Positions 1 to 9,889 of a DNA stretch of 64,000 nucleotides are shown here, piece after piece. The position numbers were made by a program, and so were the translations under genes. How positions within the stretch are numbered: the stretch's first letter is position 1; the number at the start of each line of letters is the position of its first letter. Under the pieces are notes generated by a model that searched no databases, was not told the DNA's origin, and worked only from the letters and a program-made list of their open reading frames with translations. Source of the DNA: Acidobacteriota bacterium (GTDB lineage Bacteria > Acidobacteriota > Terriglobia > Bryobacterales > Bryobacteraceae); NCBI GenBank assembly GCA_017304135.1, contig JAFLBB010000001.1, positions 1 to 64,000 on the forward strand, given 5' to 3'.

Positions 1-1
1 C

Positions 2-97
2 CGCGCCGGAATCAGCAAATCCGCAATCGCCCGCCGCCTTGAGATCGGCCGCACCTCGGTGCGCCGGATTCTGGCGGCCGATTCCAACCAGAAATAG
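2..97 (+). CDS. C-terminal end of a serine recombinase/resolvase (partial)
   Basis: The frame enters from outside the window and stops at 95-97 (TAG). The last 31 residues contain the Hin/resolvase-type DNA-binding helix-turn-helix, visible as GISKSAIARRL followed by GRTSVRRIL. This is the C-terminal domain of serine recombinases (DNA invertase/Tn3-type resolvase). The catalytic domain lies to the left. Its stop codon is only about 20 bases from the point where the next gene's homology resumes in another frame, so the recombinase or its element probably marks a rearrangement breakpoint. Confidence 0.75.
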   Translation, partial: RAGISKSAIARRLEIGRTSVRRILAADSNQK

Positions 98-168
98 GTC
101 CGCCCTGTGGTTCACGTAGCGCTCACGCAAGACTTGGATTCGAGCCCCGAGCCTATCAGTTAGTTCCA

Positions 169-2616
169 TTGCTGATGGCGCTTCGCCTTCTCACCGTCCG
201 CCTGCTGATCGCTGACGACGTCGGAATCGGCAAGACGATTGAGGCAGGGCTCATTCTTCGGGAGTTGACTGATCGCGGCGAGATCGATCGAATCGCGGTC
301 CTGTGCCCCCCGCATCTGGTGGAACAGTGGACATCTGAGCTGAAGTCGAAGTTCGATCTGGACGCTGTCGCGGTGACTGCGGCCACCGCGGCCCGCCTGG
401 AACGCGGTCTCCCAGCTTCCCAAACCCTATTCGATGCCCATCCATTCACAGTCGTCAGTCTGGATTACATCAAGGCCGACAAACGGCGTGAGAGCTTCGC
501 ACGTTCGTGCCCCAAAACTATCGTTGTTGATGAGGCACATGCCTGCGTCGGTACCCATCAAGGCCGCCAACAGAGATTCGAACTCCTCAAGCGCCTATCG
601 GAAGACCAGGAGCGTCACCTCATACTGCTGACAGCCACACCACACAGCGGCGACGAGGGCGCGTTTGACCGGCTCCTGAGCCTCCTTGATCCCAGCTTCA
701 CTACCAGTTCGATCAACGACGCCGATGATCGCATTCGAGTCGCCCGGCATTTGGTTCAACGCCGCCGAATCGATCTCATGGGGCATGATTGGGGGGAAGA
801 CGGCACCTTCCCACGGCACGAAACCAAGGAACATCCCTATCCGCTGGATTCCGCTCATCAGGCCTTCCATGAAGCGGTGCTGGACTATTGCCTTTCGGTA
901 GTTACGACGTCCGGAGAGGACCAGTACCGCCGCCGCCTCGCCTTCTGGGGAACGCTCGCGCTGATGCGTTGTGTTGGGTCGTCGCCAGCCGCCGCGGCAA
1001 GCGCACTGCGGAACCGACTGGCCAACGATATCGACAGGCTGGGCGAGCAGGTCTTCGACGATGACGAAGTTGAGTCGATTGACGTCGAACCGGCGTCCGG
1101 CATGGAGGCGGCCACCGGCGTCGGGAATGTGAGCCCGCTGGAGAAGCTCATCGCGCTGGCTGACAAGCTAACAAAGGGCAAAGATCCCAAGCTGTCGGCC
1201 GTAGTTGACGTACTCAAGCCATTGGTGGCCAACGGCGCTAACCCCGTCGTCTTCTGCCGCTTCATCGCCACTGCCGATCACGTGGCCGAAGGTCTGCGAA
1301 AGGCCTTCCCGGACCTTCGTGTGGAAGCGGTGACCGGAGCATTACCTTCAGAGGAGCGTCGGGCTCGCGTCGATGAGATGGGCTCTGCACCGCAACGGCT
1401 TCTGGTTGCGACTGATTGCCTTTCGGAAGGCATCAACCTCCAGGCTCTCTTCGACACCGTCATTCATTACGACCTGTCCTGGAATCCTACGCGCCACCAA
1501 CAGCGCGAAGGCCGCGTGGACCGGTTCGGGCAAACGAAGCCGCTCGTAAGGTCGGTGCTCTTGTACTCTCCCGATAGCGCCATCGACGGAGCGGTGCTGG
1601 ACGTGATCCTCCGCAAAGCTGCTGCTATCCGCAAAGCCACCGGCGTCACCGTACCTCTACCCGACGAACGAGGAGCCGTCACCGGCGCCCTTATGAACGC
1701 AGTACTCCTGCGCAAAGGCAAGACGCAGCAACTGACGCTCGACTTCGGCTTCGCCAAAGACGCGCAAGATATGGAAATTCGCTGGCGCGACGCCCAAGAG
1801 GGTGAAAAGAAATCACGTGCTCGCTTCGCGCAGAATGCCATCAAGCCGGAAGAAGTAGCTCCCGAATGGCGTCGCTGGCGTGAACTCTTGGGCGGACCCG
1901 CCGAGGTTCGTCGTTTCGTAGAGCGAGCCCTCAGTCGGCTTGACGTTCCCTTGGACGATAGCGGCTCTGTGCCGCAAGCGCATCTTCACGCTCTGCCCCT
2001 GGGACTCCGGGAACGCCTCGCCGCTCGCGGCCTAGAAGGGACGGTTCGCTTGGCGTTTGAGGAGCCGCCGCCGCCAAACGCGGAGGTGGTCGTGCGCAGT
2101 CATCCGCTACCCGCAACTCTCGCTGAAGCTCTACTCGAAGCCGCTCTCGAGCCAACTTCAAGCCCAGTCCCACCCGTCGGTCGCGCGGGCGCTTGGCCAA
2201 CGCCGGCAGTCAAAGCGATAACCGTGCTCGCCCTGCTGCGCCTTCGCTTCAAACTGATCATCCGAGGCCGCAAGGAAAAGATGCTCCTGGTAGAAGAGTC
2301 CGCCGCCATTGCCTTTGAGGGAACCGAGGACACGCCATGCGCCACCGGCTCGGCCGCCTGGAGCTTGCTGGAAGCAAGTTCGAGTGGGAACCTGGCTGAC
2401 GTCGCTAGAGAACGTATGGTCGAAAAGGCTCGCAGCCGAATCACTGCGTTGCTCGATGGGCCAATTGCTGCCTACGCGAAAGAACGAGCAGCTACCTTGG
2501 CTGAGGACCACGGGCGCGTTCGCGCCGCTGGCGTAAACGTCCCACGAGTCACCGTCGAATCGGTCCTGCCCGCCGACATCATGGGCGTCTTCGCGATGAT
2601 TCCGGGGAGTGTGTGA
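169..2616 (+). CDS. DrmD-like SNF2 family helicase, N-terminally truncated
   Basis: SNF2-type ATPase. Walker A is in DDVGIGKTIEAG near residue 20, the DEAH box is in VVDEAHAC, motif III in LTATPHSG, and the C-terminal helicase domain has ATDCLSEGINLQ and HQQREGRVDRFGQ. The sequence matches the DrmD-type helicases paired with adenine methyltransferases in class 1 DISARM. Family members carry well over 100 residues before Walker A. Here the frame stays open and family-like upstream to about base 118 (FEPRAYQLVPLLMALRL) and then runs into the recombinase end. The only nearby start is TTG at 169, which would delete the Q-motif region. The gene is therefore probably truncated and may be inactive. 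Its stop overlaps the methyltransferase start by 4 bases. Confidence 0.8.
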   Translation: MLMALRLLTVRLLIADDVGIGKTIEAGLILRELTDRGEIDRIAVLCPPHLVEQWTSELKSKFDLDAVAVTAATAARLERGLPASQTLFDAHPFTVVSLDYIKADKRRESFARSCPKTIVVDEAHACVGTHQGRQQRFELLKRLSEDQERHLILLTATPHSGDEGAFDRLLSLLDPSFTTSSINDADDRIRVARHLVQRRRIDLMGHDWGEDGTFPRHETKEHPYPLDSAHQAFHEAVLDYCLSVVTTSGEDQYRRRLAFWGTLALMRCVGSSPAAAASALRNRLANDIDRLGEQVFDDDEVESIDVEPASGMEAATGVGNVSPLEKLIALADKLTKGKDPKLSAVVDVLKPLVANGANPVVFCRFIATADHVAEGLRKAFPDLRVEAVTGALPSEERRARVDEMGSAPQRLLVATDCLSEGINLQALFDTVIHYDLSWNPTRHQQREGRVDRFGQTKPLVRSVLLYSPDSAIDGAVLDVILRKAAAIRKATGVTVPLPDERGAVTGALMNAVLLRKGKTQQLTLDFGFAKDAQDMEIRWRDAQEGEKKSRARFAQNAIKPEEVAPEWRRWRELLGGPAEVRRFVERALSRLDVPLDDSGSVPQAHLHALPLGLRERLAARGLEGTVRLAFEEPPPPNAEVVVRSHPLPATLAEALLEAALEPTSSPVPPVGRAGAWPTPAVKAITVLALLRLRFKLIIRGRKEKMLLVEESAAIAFEGTEDTPCATGSAAWSLLEASSSGNLADVARERMVEKARSRITALLDGPIAAYAKERAATLAEDHGRVRAAGVNVPRVTVESVLPADIMGVFAMIPGSV

Positions 2617-5600
2617 TTTTGGCTGAAACCACAAAGAAGACCACGAGAAGGACCGCCAAGACCTCCGCCAAGTTCGCCGGTGGCAAGAATGCGAAGTCAC
2701 GCCGTTCCGCATCCGTCGTTTTCGACACGATCACTCTCGAAGGCGGACTCCTCTCCTCCGCCATGCTCGCCCGCATCGCGGCTCGCGGTGCAGGACATCA
2801 ATCTGAGGCTGACTACGGCGTCCCCAAAGGACTCACCCTCCGCGATGAGATCGCCCGGTACTTTCGCATCGGCGCGGCACTGTTCAGGGACTTCACCGCC
2901 AGTTTGACCCCCTCGGCCGCAGCAACCGTTTCCTTCACGGAAGGGCTGCTCACTCATGTCTTTGGCTTCACCGAAGCAAAGTTGAACCCGCACGCGGCAT
3001 CCGGCGTCGCAATCGAGGCGAAGCAAGGCCGAGTGCCGGTTGTTGTCGTTCCGCCATCCGACGATCTAGACCGCGCCAGTGCAGTCCTCACGGGAGAAGG
3101 CCGCCGCCGTTCCGCCGCATCCACTCTGCAAGACTGGCTCAACCAAACCGACCAAGCGCTTTGGGGCTTCTGCGCCAATGGCGACCGGCTCCGCCTCATG
3201 CGCGACAACGCGAGCCTCACACGGCCCGCCTTCGTCGAAGTGAATCTCCGGCAGATCTTCGAATCTGAAAACTTCGCCGATTTCGCCGCCGCCTGGCAGA
3301 TCTTCCACGCCTCACGTTTCGGCTCACCCGGCACGCCAGCGACGGAATGCATCCTGGAACACTGGCGCGCCGATGGCGCGAAGGAAGGCGTTACCGCTCG
3401 CGACCGTCTCCGAGATGGCGTCGAGGCCGCCTTGCTCGCACTGGGCAACGGATTCCTCGCCCACCCGGAAAACACGGCACTCCGCACCCGCATCACCAAC
3501 GGCGAACTCCCCCTCACGGACTTCTTCGGTCAACTCCTGCGCCTCGTCTACCGGCTCATCTTCCTGCTTGTCGCCGAAGATCGCGACTTACTCCATCCGC
3601 CTGATAGTTCCCAGAGTGCCGCCAAGCTTTACGCCGAAGGTTACTCTGTTAGCACCCTCCGTGAACGCGCCGTCCGCCGCACCGCCTGGGACCAGCATTT
3701 TGACCGCTGGGAAGGTCTCCTCATCACCTTCGCAGGACTCGCCAACGGCCAACCGAAACTCGCCCTTCCCGCCCTCGGCGGACTGTTCGAAGACACCGTC
3801 ATCCCCGACCTCGAACGAGCACGCCTTGCCAACCGCGCCCTCATGGAGACGGTTTATCGCCTGGCCTGGCTCAAGGACGACGCCAGCCTCGTCCCCGTCA
3901 ACTGGCGCGACATGGAGACCGAAGAACTCGGCTCGGTCTACGAAAGCCTCCTTGAACTCACGCCCATTCTCATCGACCATGGCCGCGCCTTCGCCTTTGC
4001 GGAAGGCCGTGAGACAAAGGGAAACCAGCGCAAGACCACCGGCAGCTACTACACACCCGACAGCCTGGTGCAAACCCTGCTCGATAGCGCCCTCGATCCC
4101 GTGCTTGATCGCGTCGAGTCGGAATCTCAAGACAAGGTGCAGGGACTCCTCGGCCTCACCGTCATCGACCCGGCCTGCGGGTCCGGACACTTTCTGCTCG
4201 CCGCTGCGCGCCGCATAGCCGTCCGAGTCGCCCGCGCGCGCACCGGCGGTGTCGCCTCACCTCAGGACTATCGCCACGCCCTCCGCGATGTGGTGCGTTC
4301 CTGTGTCCACGGCGTGGATCGCAACCCAATGGCCGTTGAGCTGACGAAGGTTGCTCTGTGGATTGAAACCGTGGAACCCGGCAAACCCCTCGGATTCCTG
4401 GACGCCAGCATTCTTTGCGGCGACTCATTGCTCGGGGTGTTCGATCTTAAGGTTCTCCGCGAAGGTATCCCGGACGCCGCATACAAGCCGCTCGCTGGCG
4501 ACAACAAGGAAGCCGCCAAGTTTTTCGAGAATCGCAACCAGAAGGAGCGTGGCGGACAGGGCACCTTCGACTTCACCGGAAATCGGCAGCAGTTGGTCCC
4601 CGCTCCACCAATCGCGGCGGAACTTAGAAAAGTGCGCGCGTTGCCGGAGGATAGTCCCGCTGACGTTTCGGAGAAGCGTCGGCGCTATCGGGACGTCAAC
4701 AAGAGCTCCGACCTGATGCATTGGCAGAATGCCGCCGATCTTTACATCGCTGCGTTCTTAATGCCCAAAACGGACTCCCGCCGCGTTCCCGGTGCGGAAC
4801 TGGTCCCGACCAGCGAGTCCATATGGCAGAAGCTCCGCGGCGGACAAGTCTTCGGCCCGCTTTTGGGAGAGGCGGTAGAGGTGGCCGACAAGGCGCGCGC
4901 TTTCCATTGGCCACTGCGATTTCCGGACGTGCTAGCGAGTGGCGGCTTCGACGTAGTGATCGGCAACCCACCCTGGGAGCGCATCAAGCTTCAGGAGGAG
5001 GAGTTCTTCGCATGTCGCGAACCAGACATCGCGCTCGCTCCAACAGCCGATGCTCGGAGAAAGATGATTGCCCGCCTCAGAGAGGCAGCGTCAGGTACCC
5101 GTGAGCGTCGGCTCTTTGAAGAGTTCGAGCAGTCAAAGCGGACTGCGGAGGCCTCCTCCATCTTCGCGCGAGAGTCAGGACGATTCCCACTCACGGGTCG
5201 CGGCGATATTAACACCTATGCCCTGTTCGCGGAGCATGCTTGCATGCTGTCTCATCCAATGGGTAGATCTGGAGTCATCGTTCCAAGTGGTTTGGTTACG
5301 GACTCTTCGACAAGCAAGTTCTTTGGTGAACTGGTCAATACACGACGACTAGTGAGTGCGCTGGGGTTTGACAATCAGAAACGGCTGTTCCCCGCTGTGC
5401 ACCCTGACACGCCTTTCACGCTGCTCACTTCTGGACGCACGGACGACGATGCTGTTTTTACTGCATACATCTTGGCCATAGGCGAGCTATCGGACACGCG
5501 GCGCCGGTACGCTTTGTCACCCCAGAGCATTCGGGTAATCAATCCGAACACTAAGACGGCTCCCGTGTTTCGGAGCCGCGCCGACGCAGAGCTAACAGCA

Positions 5601-7124
5601 CGAATCTATTCGCGAATACCAATTCTGTTGGACGCGTCTGATCGCGACCATGGGAATCCATGGTCATTCGACTATATGACCAAGATGTTTGACATGGCAG
5701 ACAATAGCGGGGAATTCAGGACTAGTGCAGAATGCGTTTCCGCTGGGTTTGCTCGCTCTGGCAACACCTGGACCGACACAGAGGGGCGGCTGTGGGTTCC
5801 TGTCTACGAAGCCAAAATGATCCATTGCTTCGATCATCGGTGGGCAACATTTGATGGCGTTGCCTTCCGCGACACAGTCGCCACGGAGAGGGTCGAAGAT
5901 TCAGAAGCAACGCCCCGATACTGGCTTCCCCTAGAGAGGGTCAAAGATAGACTGGCGACGAAGAAGTGGGCACGCAACTGGTTGATGGGCTGGAGGGACA
6001 TCACCAACGCAACAAACGAGCGAACAGTAATCTCAGCCGCATACCCTGCATATGCAGTCGGGCACACGATCCGGAATATCTTCGTTGGAGTGGAACCGGT
6101 ACTTGCAGCAGCCTTCCTGGCCGGGCTGTCAACCCTCGTTTTTGATTATCTAGCCCGTCAAAAGCTAGGAGGGACGCACCTCACAGTCGAAATCTTGCAA
6201 CAGCTGCCCGTCATTCCCCCACGAGCATACCAACCCTCTGACTTGAACAGAATCAACGCGATCGTTTGTGAGCTTTGTTACACGAGTCGATCGATGAAGG
6301 GCCTCGCAGGTGATCTCGGATTTGACGGTTCGCCGTTCCAGTGGAATGAAGAACGCCGCGCCCGCCTTCGCGCGGAACTCGATGCCTGGTACGCCCGCGC
6401 ATACGGCCTCACTCGCGACGAACTGCGCTATATTCTCGACCCTGCGGACGTAATGGGCGAAGACTACCCATCGGAGACCTTCCGCGTGCTGAAGAACAAC
6501 GAGATGAAGAAGTTTGGCGAGTACCGCACCCGCCGGCTTGTCCTTGAAGCTTGGGATCGAATGGCCGTGAGCGAAGTGGCGTCAGTTGCGACAGCCAGCC
6601 CGCTCCATACGTCCAGGCCGTTGGTTGATCCGTCGAATTGTGCGGATGGTGCCTGGGCGGCTAGTAGCGCCAGCGCTGAGGCAGCGCTGGCCCAACTCGC
6701 CGCTCTGATCAAAGCACTTCCAGGACCAACCCCCATTGCGCGTATTCGCCTCGCCGCGCTTTTCGCTCTTGAACCTCGCTATCTAACCCGGCGACTCTCC
6801 GGCACGGAGCGCGATACTTGGCTGCGCCTTGTTGGCACTGCCGCGCATCTTCCACAGGGAACGAACATTGTTTTGTTCGCACCCAGGATCAACGCGAACT
6901 GGCAGAGCGCGGTCACTCAGCTTCGGGGCATGGGCGCAATCTTCGAGGATGCGTCAGCCCGGACGTGGGCTCCGGGTTCGCGGGTTCACGAGTTCGTTAC
7001 AGAGACTTGGCCCGACGGACGAGCCGCTTTCGTCTTGCGAGCGCTGGAATCGCTCAGCCTTGATGACGCGACCTCTGGCCTCCCTGCCGAAGACCGCGCT
7101 TGGGTGGAAGCATATGCCGCCTAA
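2613..7124 (+). CDS. Eco57I/DrmMI-like N6-adenine DNA methyltransferase
   Basis: Large (1503 aa) adenine methyltransferase of the Eco57I class. It starts at GTG 2613, inside the GTGA overlap with the helicase stop. The SAM-binding motif I is DPACGSGHFLL near residue 516 and the catalytic motif IV is GNPPW near residue 784. The N-terminal helical region contains the family signature LWGFCANGDRLRLMRD, and the C-terminal part contains AWYARAYGLTRDELRYILDP, typical of Eco57I-like proteins paired with SNF2 helicases. I see no clear PD-(D/E)XK nuclease motif. In class 1 DISARM the matching gene protects host DNA while the helicase genes act on phage DNA. Here drmA, drmB and drmC are absent and an ATPase and HNH nuclease follow instead. 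Bases about 5,040-6,300 look less GC-rich than the flanks, as often seen in exchanged target-recognition regions. Confidence 0.85.
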   Translation: MILAETTKKTTRRTAKTSAKFAGGKNAKSRRSASVVFDTITLEGGLLSSAMLARIAARGAGHQSEADYGVPKGLTLRDEIARYFRIGAALFRDFTASLTPSAAATVSFTEGLLTHVFGFTEAKLNPHAASGVAIEAKQGRVPVVVVPPSDDLDRASAVLTGEGRRRSAASTLQDWLNQTDQALWGFCANGDRLRLMRDNASLTRPAFVEVNLRQIFESENFADFAAAWQIFHASRFGSPGTPATECILEHWRADGAKEGVTARDRLRDGVEAALLALGNGFLAHPENTALRTRITNGELPLTDFFGQLLRLVYRLIFLLVAEDRDLLHPPDSSQSAAKLYAEGYSVSTLRERAVRRTAWDQHFDRWEGLLITFAGLANGQPKLALPALGGLFEDTVIPDLERARLANRALMETVYRLAWLKDDASLVPVNWRDMETEELGSVYESLLELTPILIDHGRAFAFAEGRETKGNQRKTTGSYYTPDSLVQTLLDSALDPVLDRVESESQDKVQGLLGLTVIDPACGSGHFLLAAARRIAVRVARARTGGVASPQDYRHALRDVVRSCVHGVDRNPMAVELTKVALWIETVEPGKPLGFLDASILCGDSLLGVFDLKVLREGIPDAAYKPLAGDNKEAAKFFENRNQKERGGQGTFDFTGNRQQLVPAPPIAAELRKVRALPEDSPADVSEKRRRYRDVNKSSDLMHWQNAADLYIAAFLMPKTDSRRVPGAELVPTSESIWQKLRGGQVFGPLLGEAVEVADKARAFHWPLRFPDVLASGGFDVVIGNPPWERIKLQEEEFFACREPDIALAPTADARRKMIARLREAASGTRERRLFEEFEQSKRTAEASSIFARESGRFPLTGRGDINTYALFAEHACMLSHPMGRSGVIVPSGLVTDSSTSKFFGELVNTRRLVSALGFDNQKRLFPAVHPDTPFTLLTSGRTDDDAVFTAYILAIGELSDTRRRYALSPQSIRVINPNTKTAPVFRSRADAELTARIYSRIPILLDASDRDHGNPWSFDYMTKMFDMADNSGEFRTSAECVSAGFARSGNTWTDTEGRLWVPVYEAKMIHCFDHRWATFDGVAFRDTVATERVEDSEATPRYWLPLERVKDRLATKKWARNWLMGWRDITNATNERTVISAAYPAYAVGHTIRNIFVGVEPVLAAAFLAGLSTLVFDYLARQKLGGTHLTVEILQQLPVIPPRAYQPSDLNRINAIVCELCYTSRSMKGLAGDLGFDGSPFQWNEERRARLRAELDAWYARAYGLTRDELRYILDPADVMGEDYPSETFRVLKNNEMKKFGEYRTRRLVLEAWDRMAVSEVASVATASPLHTSRPLVDPSNCADGAWAASSASAEAALAQLAALIKALPGPTPIARIRLAALFALEPRYLTRRLSGTERDTWLRLVGTAAHLPQGTNIVLFAPRINANWQSAVTQLRGMGAIFEDASARTWAPGSRVHEFVTETWPDGRAAFVLRALESLSLDDATSGLPAEDRAWVEAYAA

Positions 7125-9057
7125 ACTCTTTAACGATCCCCCCTGGATCGTTACGCCAGAGGCAGGGAGGACGGCCCCGAGGCTCTGGGTACGCCGGGTT
7201 GTGATCTCCCGAGAGCCAAACGTGATCGTTCGTGATATTGAACTGAAATCCGGCCTGAACATAATTTGGTCCCCCGACGGAGGGGAGGGCGAGCCGATCG
7301 GGCATGGAGGTGGGAAGACGACCTTTTGCAGATTGTTGCGGTACTGTCTGGGCGAGGACAGTTTCGCACCCGAAGGTCAACGTCGAGCGATCAGATCCCA
7401 ATTCCCCGAGGGCTCTGTTGCTGCGGAGGTCTTGGTGAATGGCATTCCATGGGCGGTGTCACGGTCATTGGGTGACCGGCGCCGCGACGTAGTGATCCAA
7501 AACGGCGCGCTGGTAGACACATGGCGAGATGGAACTGCGGCCACCGAGATTGAGCCCCTTCGCCGAGCCATCACGGATGCCATCATTGGAGAAGCGGCCT
7601 CGTTAATGCCGGGCGTCCGTCAAGATGACGCGTGGGAGGCGGCGCTCGCCTGGGCATCTCGTGACCAGGAGTGCCGATTCGCCGACCATCTGCGATGGCG
7701 CGATCCCGAAAGTGATTCTCATTCTCCAGTTCGAGGCCTATCCGGAAACGATCTGCTCATGATTGTTCGTGCTCTAATCGGCGCGCTCTCCAAGGACGAG
7801 ATCGCGGCCCAGCAACGTGCGGCCGATCTATCGAGAGCGATTACTGCTCATCGCACCAGATTGGAACGGCTGGACTGGCAGATCGAGCGTCTCCATGACG
7901 ACTTGTCCGCCACGCTGAAACTTTGTGATCTAAGTCCAGGGACACCCATCGCGTCACACACGTTCAACGAGGCCGCCCAAAATGCCTTTGGCAAGGTTCT
8001 TAAGCTGCCCGCCGACGGCGCCACCACGAAGATGCAGGTTGCCCGCGCAGAGCGTGACAAAGCCCAGCGCGAGTTTCAGCTTCTGAAGACCGAGCTTGAC
8101 GGCATCGTGATTCGAATAGAGGAACGCGAAAAGCTCCTCACATACAAGCGCTCAGAACTTCCCGAGGCAAGTGCGAGACTAAACAAGGAAAAGAACCCGA
8201 TCTGTCCAATCTGCGAGGTCCCCATTGACATCGCCCTGGCTCAGAGCTGCGGGATTTCCACAGCTACTTGCGATCTTCACGCCCTTCAGTCCCGTACCGC
8301 AAACTTGCGGGGCGAGATCGACAAAGAAGGTCAGGAGATAGCTGAGCTGAAGTCCAAGAAGGCGATCCTCCAAGAACAAATGGAAAAGGCACGCCGGTTG
8401 TTGGAGCCAGCTTCCGAAGCCGTCGCGGCGCTCGAGGCGGCGATGGACGAGCGTTCGAATGCAGTCCACGAGGCTCAACGCACCGTGCATGATGCGGAAA
8501 GATATGATCGGCTTTTGCAGGAACGGTCCGAGTACTACGCGGATGCGGAACAGGTATCCAAAGGCCTGGATAGCGTTCGCGACTCCCTCTCTGCGCACCG
8601 AGCTTCCGTGGCCGAGTCGATTCATCGTCTCTCCTACTGGTTCGATACAACGATGCGGGAGCTTGTGCCGGGTGAGATCAAGGGGACCGTGAAGCTGGAT
8701 GGCAACGGCTTGGCACTCAGGGTGGACTTGGGGGGAGAAAGATCTACGGCGGCAATCAATTCGCTGAAGGTGGTGGCGTTTGATCTGGCGGTGCTTGTCA
8801 TGTCCATCGAAGGGCGGACGAATTTCCCGAGCTTCTTCGTTCACGACAGCCCTCGTGAGGCAGATCTAGGAATCTCGATCTATAGCCGCCTTTTTGAATT
8901 CGTCAGGAAGCTGGAAGGCTTCGGGCCCGCGCCGTTGTTCCAATACATCGTCACCACGACGACAGAGCCACCTGAAAGTTTCCGCAGCTCCGACTGGATC
9001 CGCTTGAAGCTTCGCGGCGGGCCTGCTTCCGAACGACTTCTGAGAGTCGATTTGTGA
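7114..9057 (+). CDS. Rad50/SMC-like ATPase with zinc-hook CPIC motif
   Basis: ABC-type ATPase of 647 aa when started at ATG 7114, which overlaps the methyltransferase stop by 11 bases; the open frame extends further upstream but only inside the previous gene. Walker A is GHGGGKTT around K68. The middle is rich in charged heptad-like helices (about 220-340 and 390-530) flanking a CPICEVPI motif at residues 364-367, the position of a Rad50 zinc hook. The C-terminal Walker B-like region contains FFVHDSPREADLG near residue 577. This resembles the DUF2326/RecN/Rad50 group found in defence operons. It probably couples DNA-end or complex sensing to the neighbouring nuclease. The exact subfamily is not certain. 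Confidence 0.75.
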   Translation: MPPKLFNDPPWIVTPEAGRTAPRLWVRRVVISREPNVIVRDIELKSGLNIIWSPDGGEGEPIGHGGGKTTFCRLLRYCLGEDSFAPEGQRRAIRSQFPEGSVAAEVLVNGIPWAVSRSLGDRRRDVVIQNGALVDTWRDGTAATEIEPLRRAITDAIIGEAASLMPGVRQDDAWEAALAWASRDQECRFADHLRWRDPESDSHSPVRGLSGNDLLMIVRALIGALSKDEIAAQQRAADLSRAITAHRTRLERLDWQIERLHDDLSATLKLCDLSPGTPIASHTFNEAAQNAFGKVLKLPADGATTKMQVARAERDKAQREFQLLKTELDGIVIRIEEREKLLTYKRSELPEASARLNKEKNPICPICEVPIDIALAQSCGISTATCDLHALQSRTANLRGEIDKEGQEIAELKSKKAILQEQMEKARRLLEPASEAVAALEAAMDERSNAVHEAQRTVHDAERYDRLLQERSEYYADAEQVSKGLDSVRDSLSAHRASVAESIHRLSYWFDTTMRELVPGEIKGTVKLDGNGLALRVDLGGERSTAAINSLKVVAFDLAVLVMSIEGRTNFPSFFVHDSPREADLGISIYSRLFEFVRKLEGFGPAPLFQYIVTTTTEPPESFRSSDWIRLKLRGGPASERLLRVDL

Positions 9058-9082
9058 TGTAGCCGACAAGGATCAAATCTCG

Positions 9083-9889
9083 ATGATCAGTCTACAGGCT
9101 CCGCTATCCTTCGTCATCCGCACCGAGCTTCAGAAAGCCGCATTCGACAACGGCTTCCGCATCGACTTGGGCGCGAACTCCGGCTGGCTTCACTACCGCT
9201 CCACTACCGCTCAGGGCGACATTTGGTTGAGTGCCGCCTCGAAGGAGGGTCCTTGGTTTGTTGCCGTCGGCCTCGCATCCGTCGTCACCGAACTGGGGCT
9301 GAGTCCTGAGACCGTGGCGTCGCCTCCAGGGGAGGCAACCGTCTTCTCATTCCGCACCCTCAACGAGCTTCACGACGTTCTCGACCGCACCTACCGGCTC
9401 GCGCTTAGCCTTCCCGACGCCCCGCTCAAGGAGTTTCTGGCCAAGACCGAGTCCGCACTGCGCACTACAGAAGCCGAACGCTTGGTGGTCCAGCGCGTGG
9501 GCCAGGACATCTTCCGCCAGGCGCTGATGAAGTATTGGAACGGCCGCTGCCCGCTGACCGGAATCACCGACCCGGCCCTCCTCCGCGCCTCCCACATCGT
9601 GCCATGGTCCGAATGCGAATCCGACGCCCAGCGCCTCGACGTCCACAACGGCCTCCTCCTCTCCGCCCTCTGGGACGCCGCCTTCGACGCCGGCCTCGTC
9701 AGCTTCGACGATGACGGCCGCGTCCTGCGCTCCCCAGCACTTTCCCCGGCCGCCGCCGCGCGGTTGGAGATCGAGTCCACCAACCCCCTGAGGCTAACGG
9801 ACGGCCACCGGGCAAACTTGGTCCAGCATCGCGCCCGGCTCGTCCCTGACCCGGGTTTGCAGACCCCAATGAACACCCCATGTCCATAA
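9083..9889 (+). CDS. HNH endonuclease (HNH_2 type)
   Basis: A 268-residue protein with an uncharacterised N-terminal half and a C-terminal HNH_2 nuclease domain at about 155-205. Visible residues are RCPLTG, ASHIVPW (H171) and DVHNGLLL (H188, N189), followed by WDAAFDAGLVSF, the standard order for HNH_2 restriction-like proteins. It begins 25 bases after the ATPase, downstream of an AAGGA-like ribosome site, so it is likely the nuclease of the helicase/methyltransferase/ATPase cassette. Its last 10 bases overlap the Cap5 start, implying translational coupling with the CBASS effector. The N-terminal half resembles the variable region often linked to HNH_2 domains, but I cannot name it. Confidence 0.85.
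   Translation: MISLQAPLSFVIRTELQKAAFDNGFRIDLGANSGWLHYRSTTAQGDIWLSAASKEGPWFVAVGLASVVTELGLSPETVASPPGEATVFSFRTLNELHDVLDRTYRLALSLPDAPLKEFLAKTESALRTTEAERLVVQRVGQDIFRQALMKYWNGRCPLTGITDPALLRASHIVPWSECESDAQRLDVHNGLLLSALWDAAFDAGLVSFDDDGRVLRSPALSPAAAARLEIESTNPLRLTDGHRANLVQHRARLVPDPGLQTPMNTPCP

Noticed and set aside
169-7124. Complete DISARM system
   Set aside because: Only DrmD-like and DrmMI-like genes are present; no DrmA, DrmB (DUF1998) or DrmC (PLD) genes follow, and the helicase is truncated.
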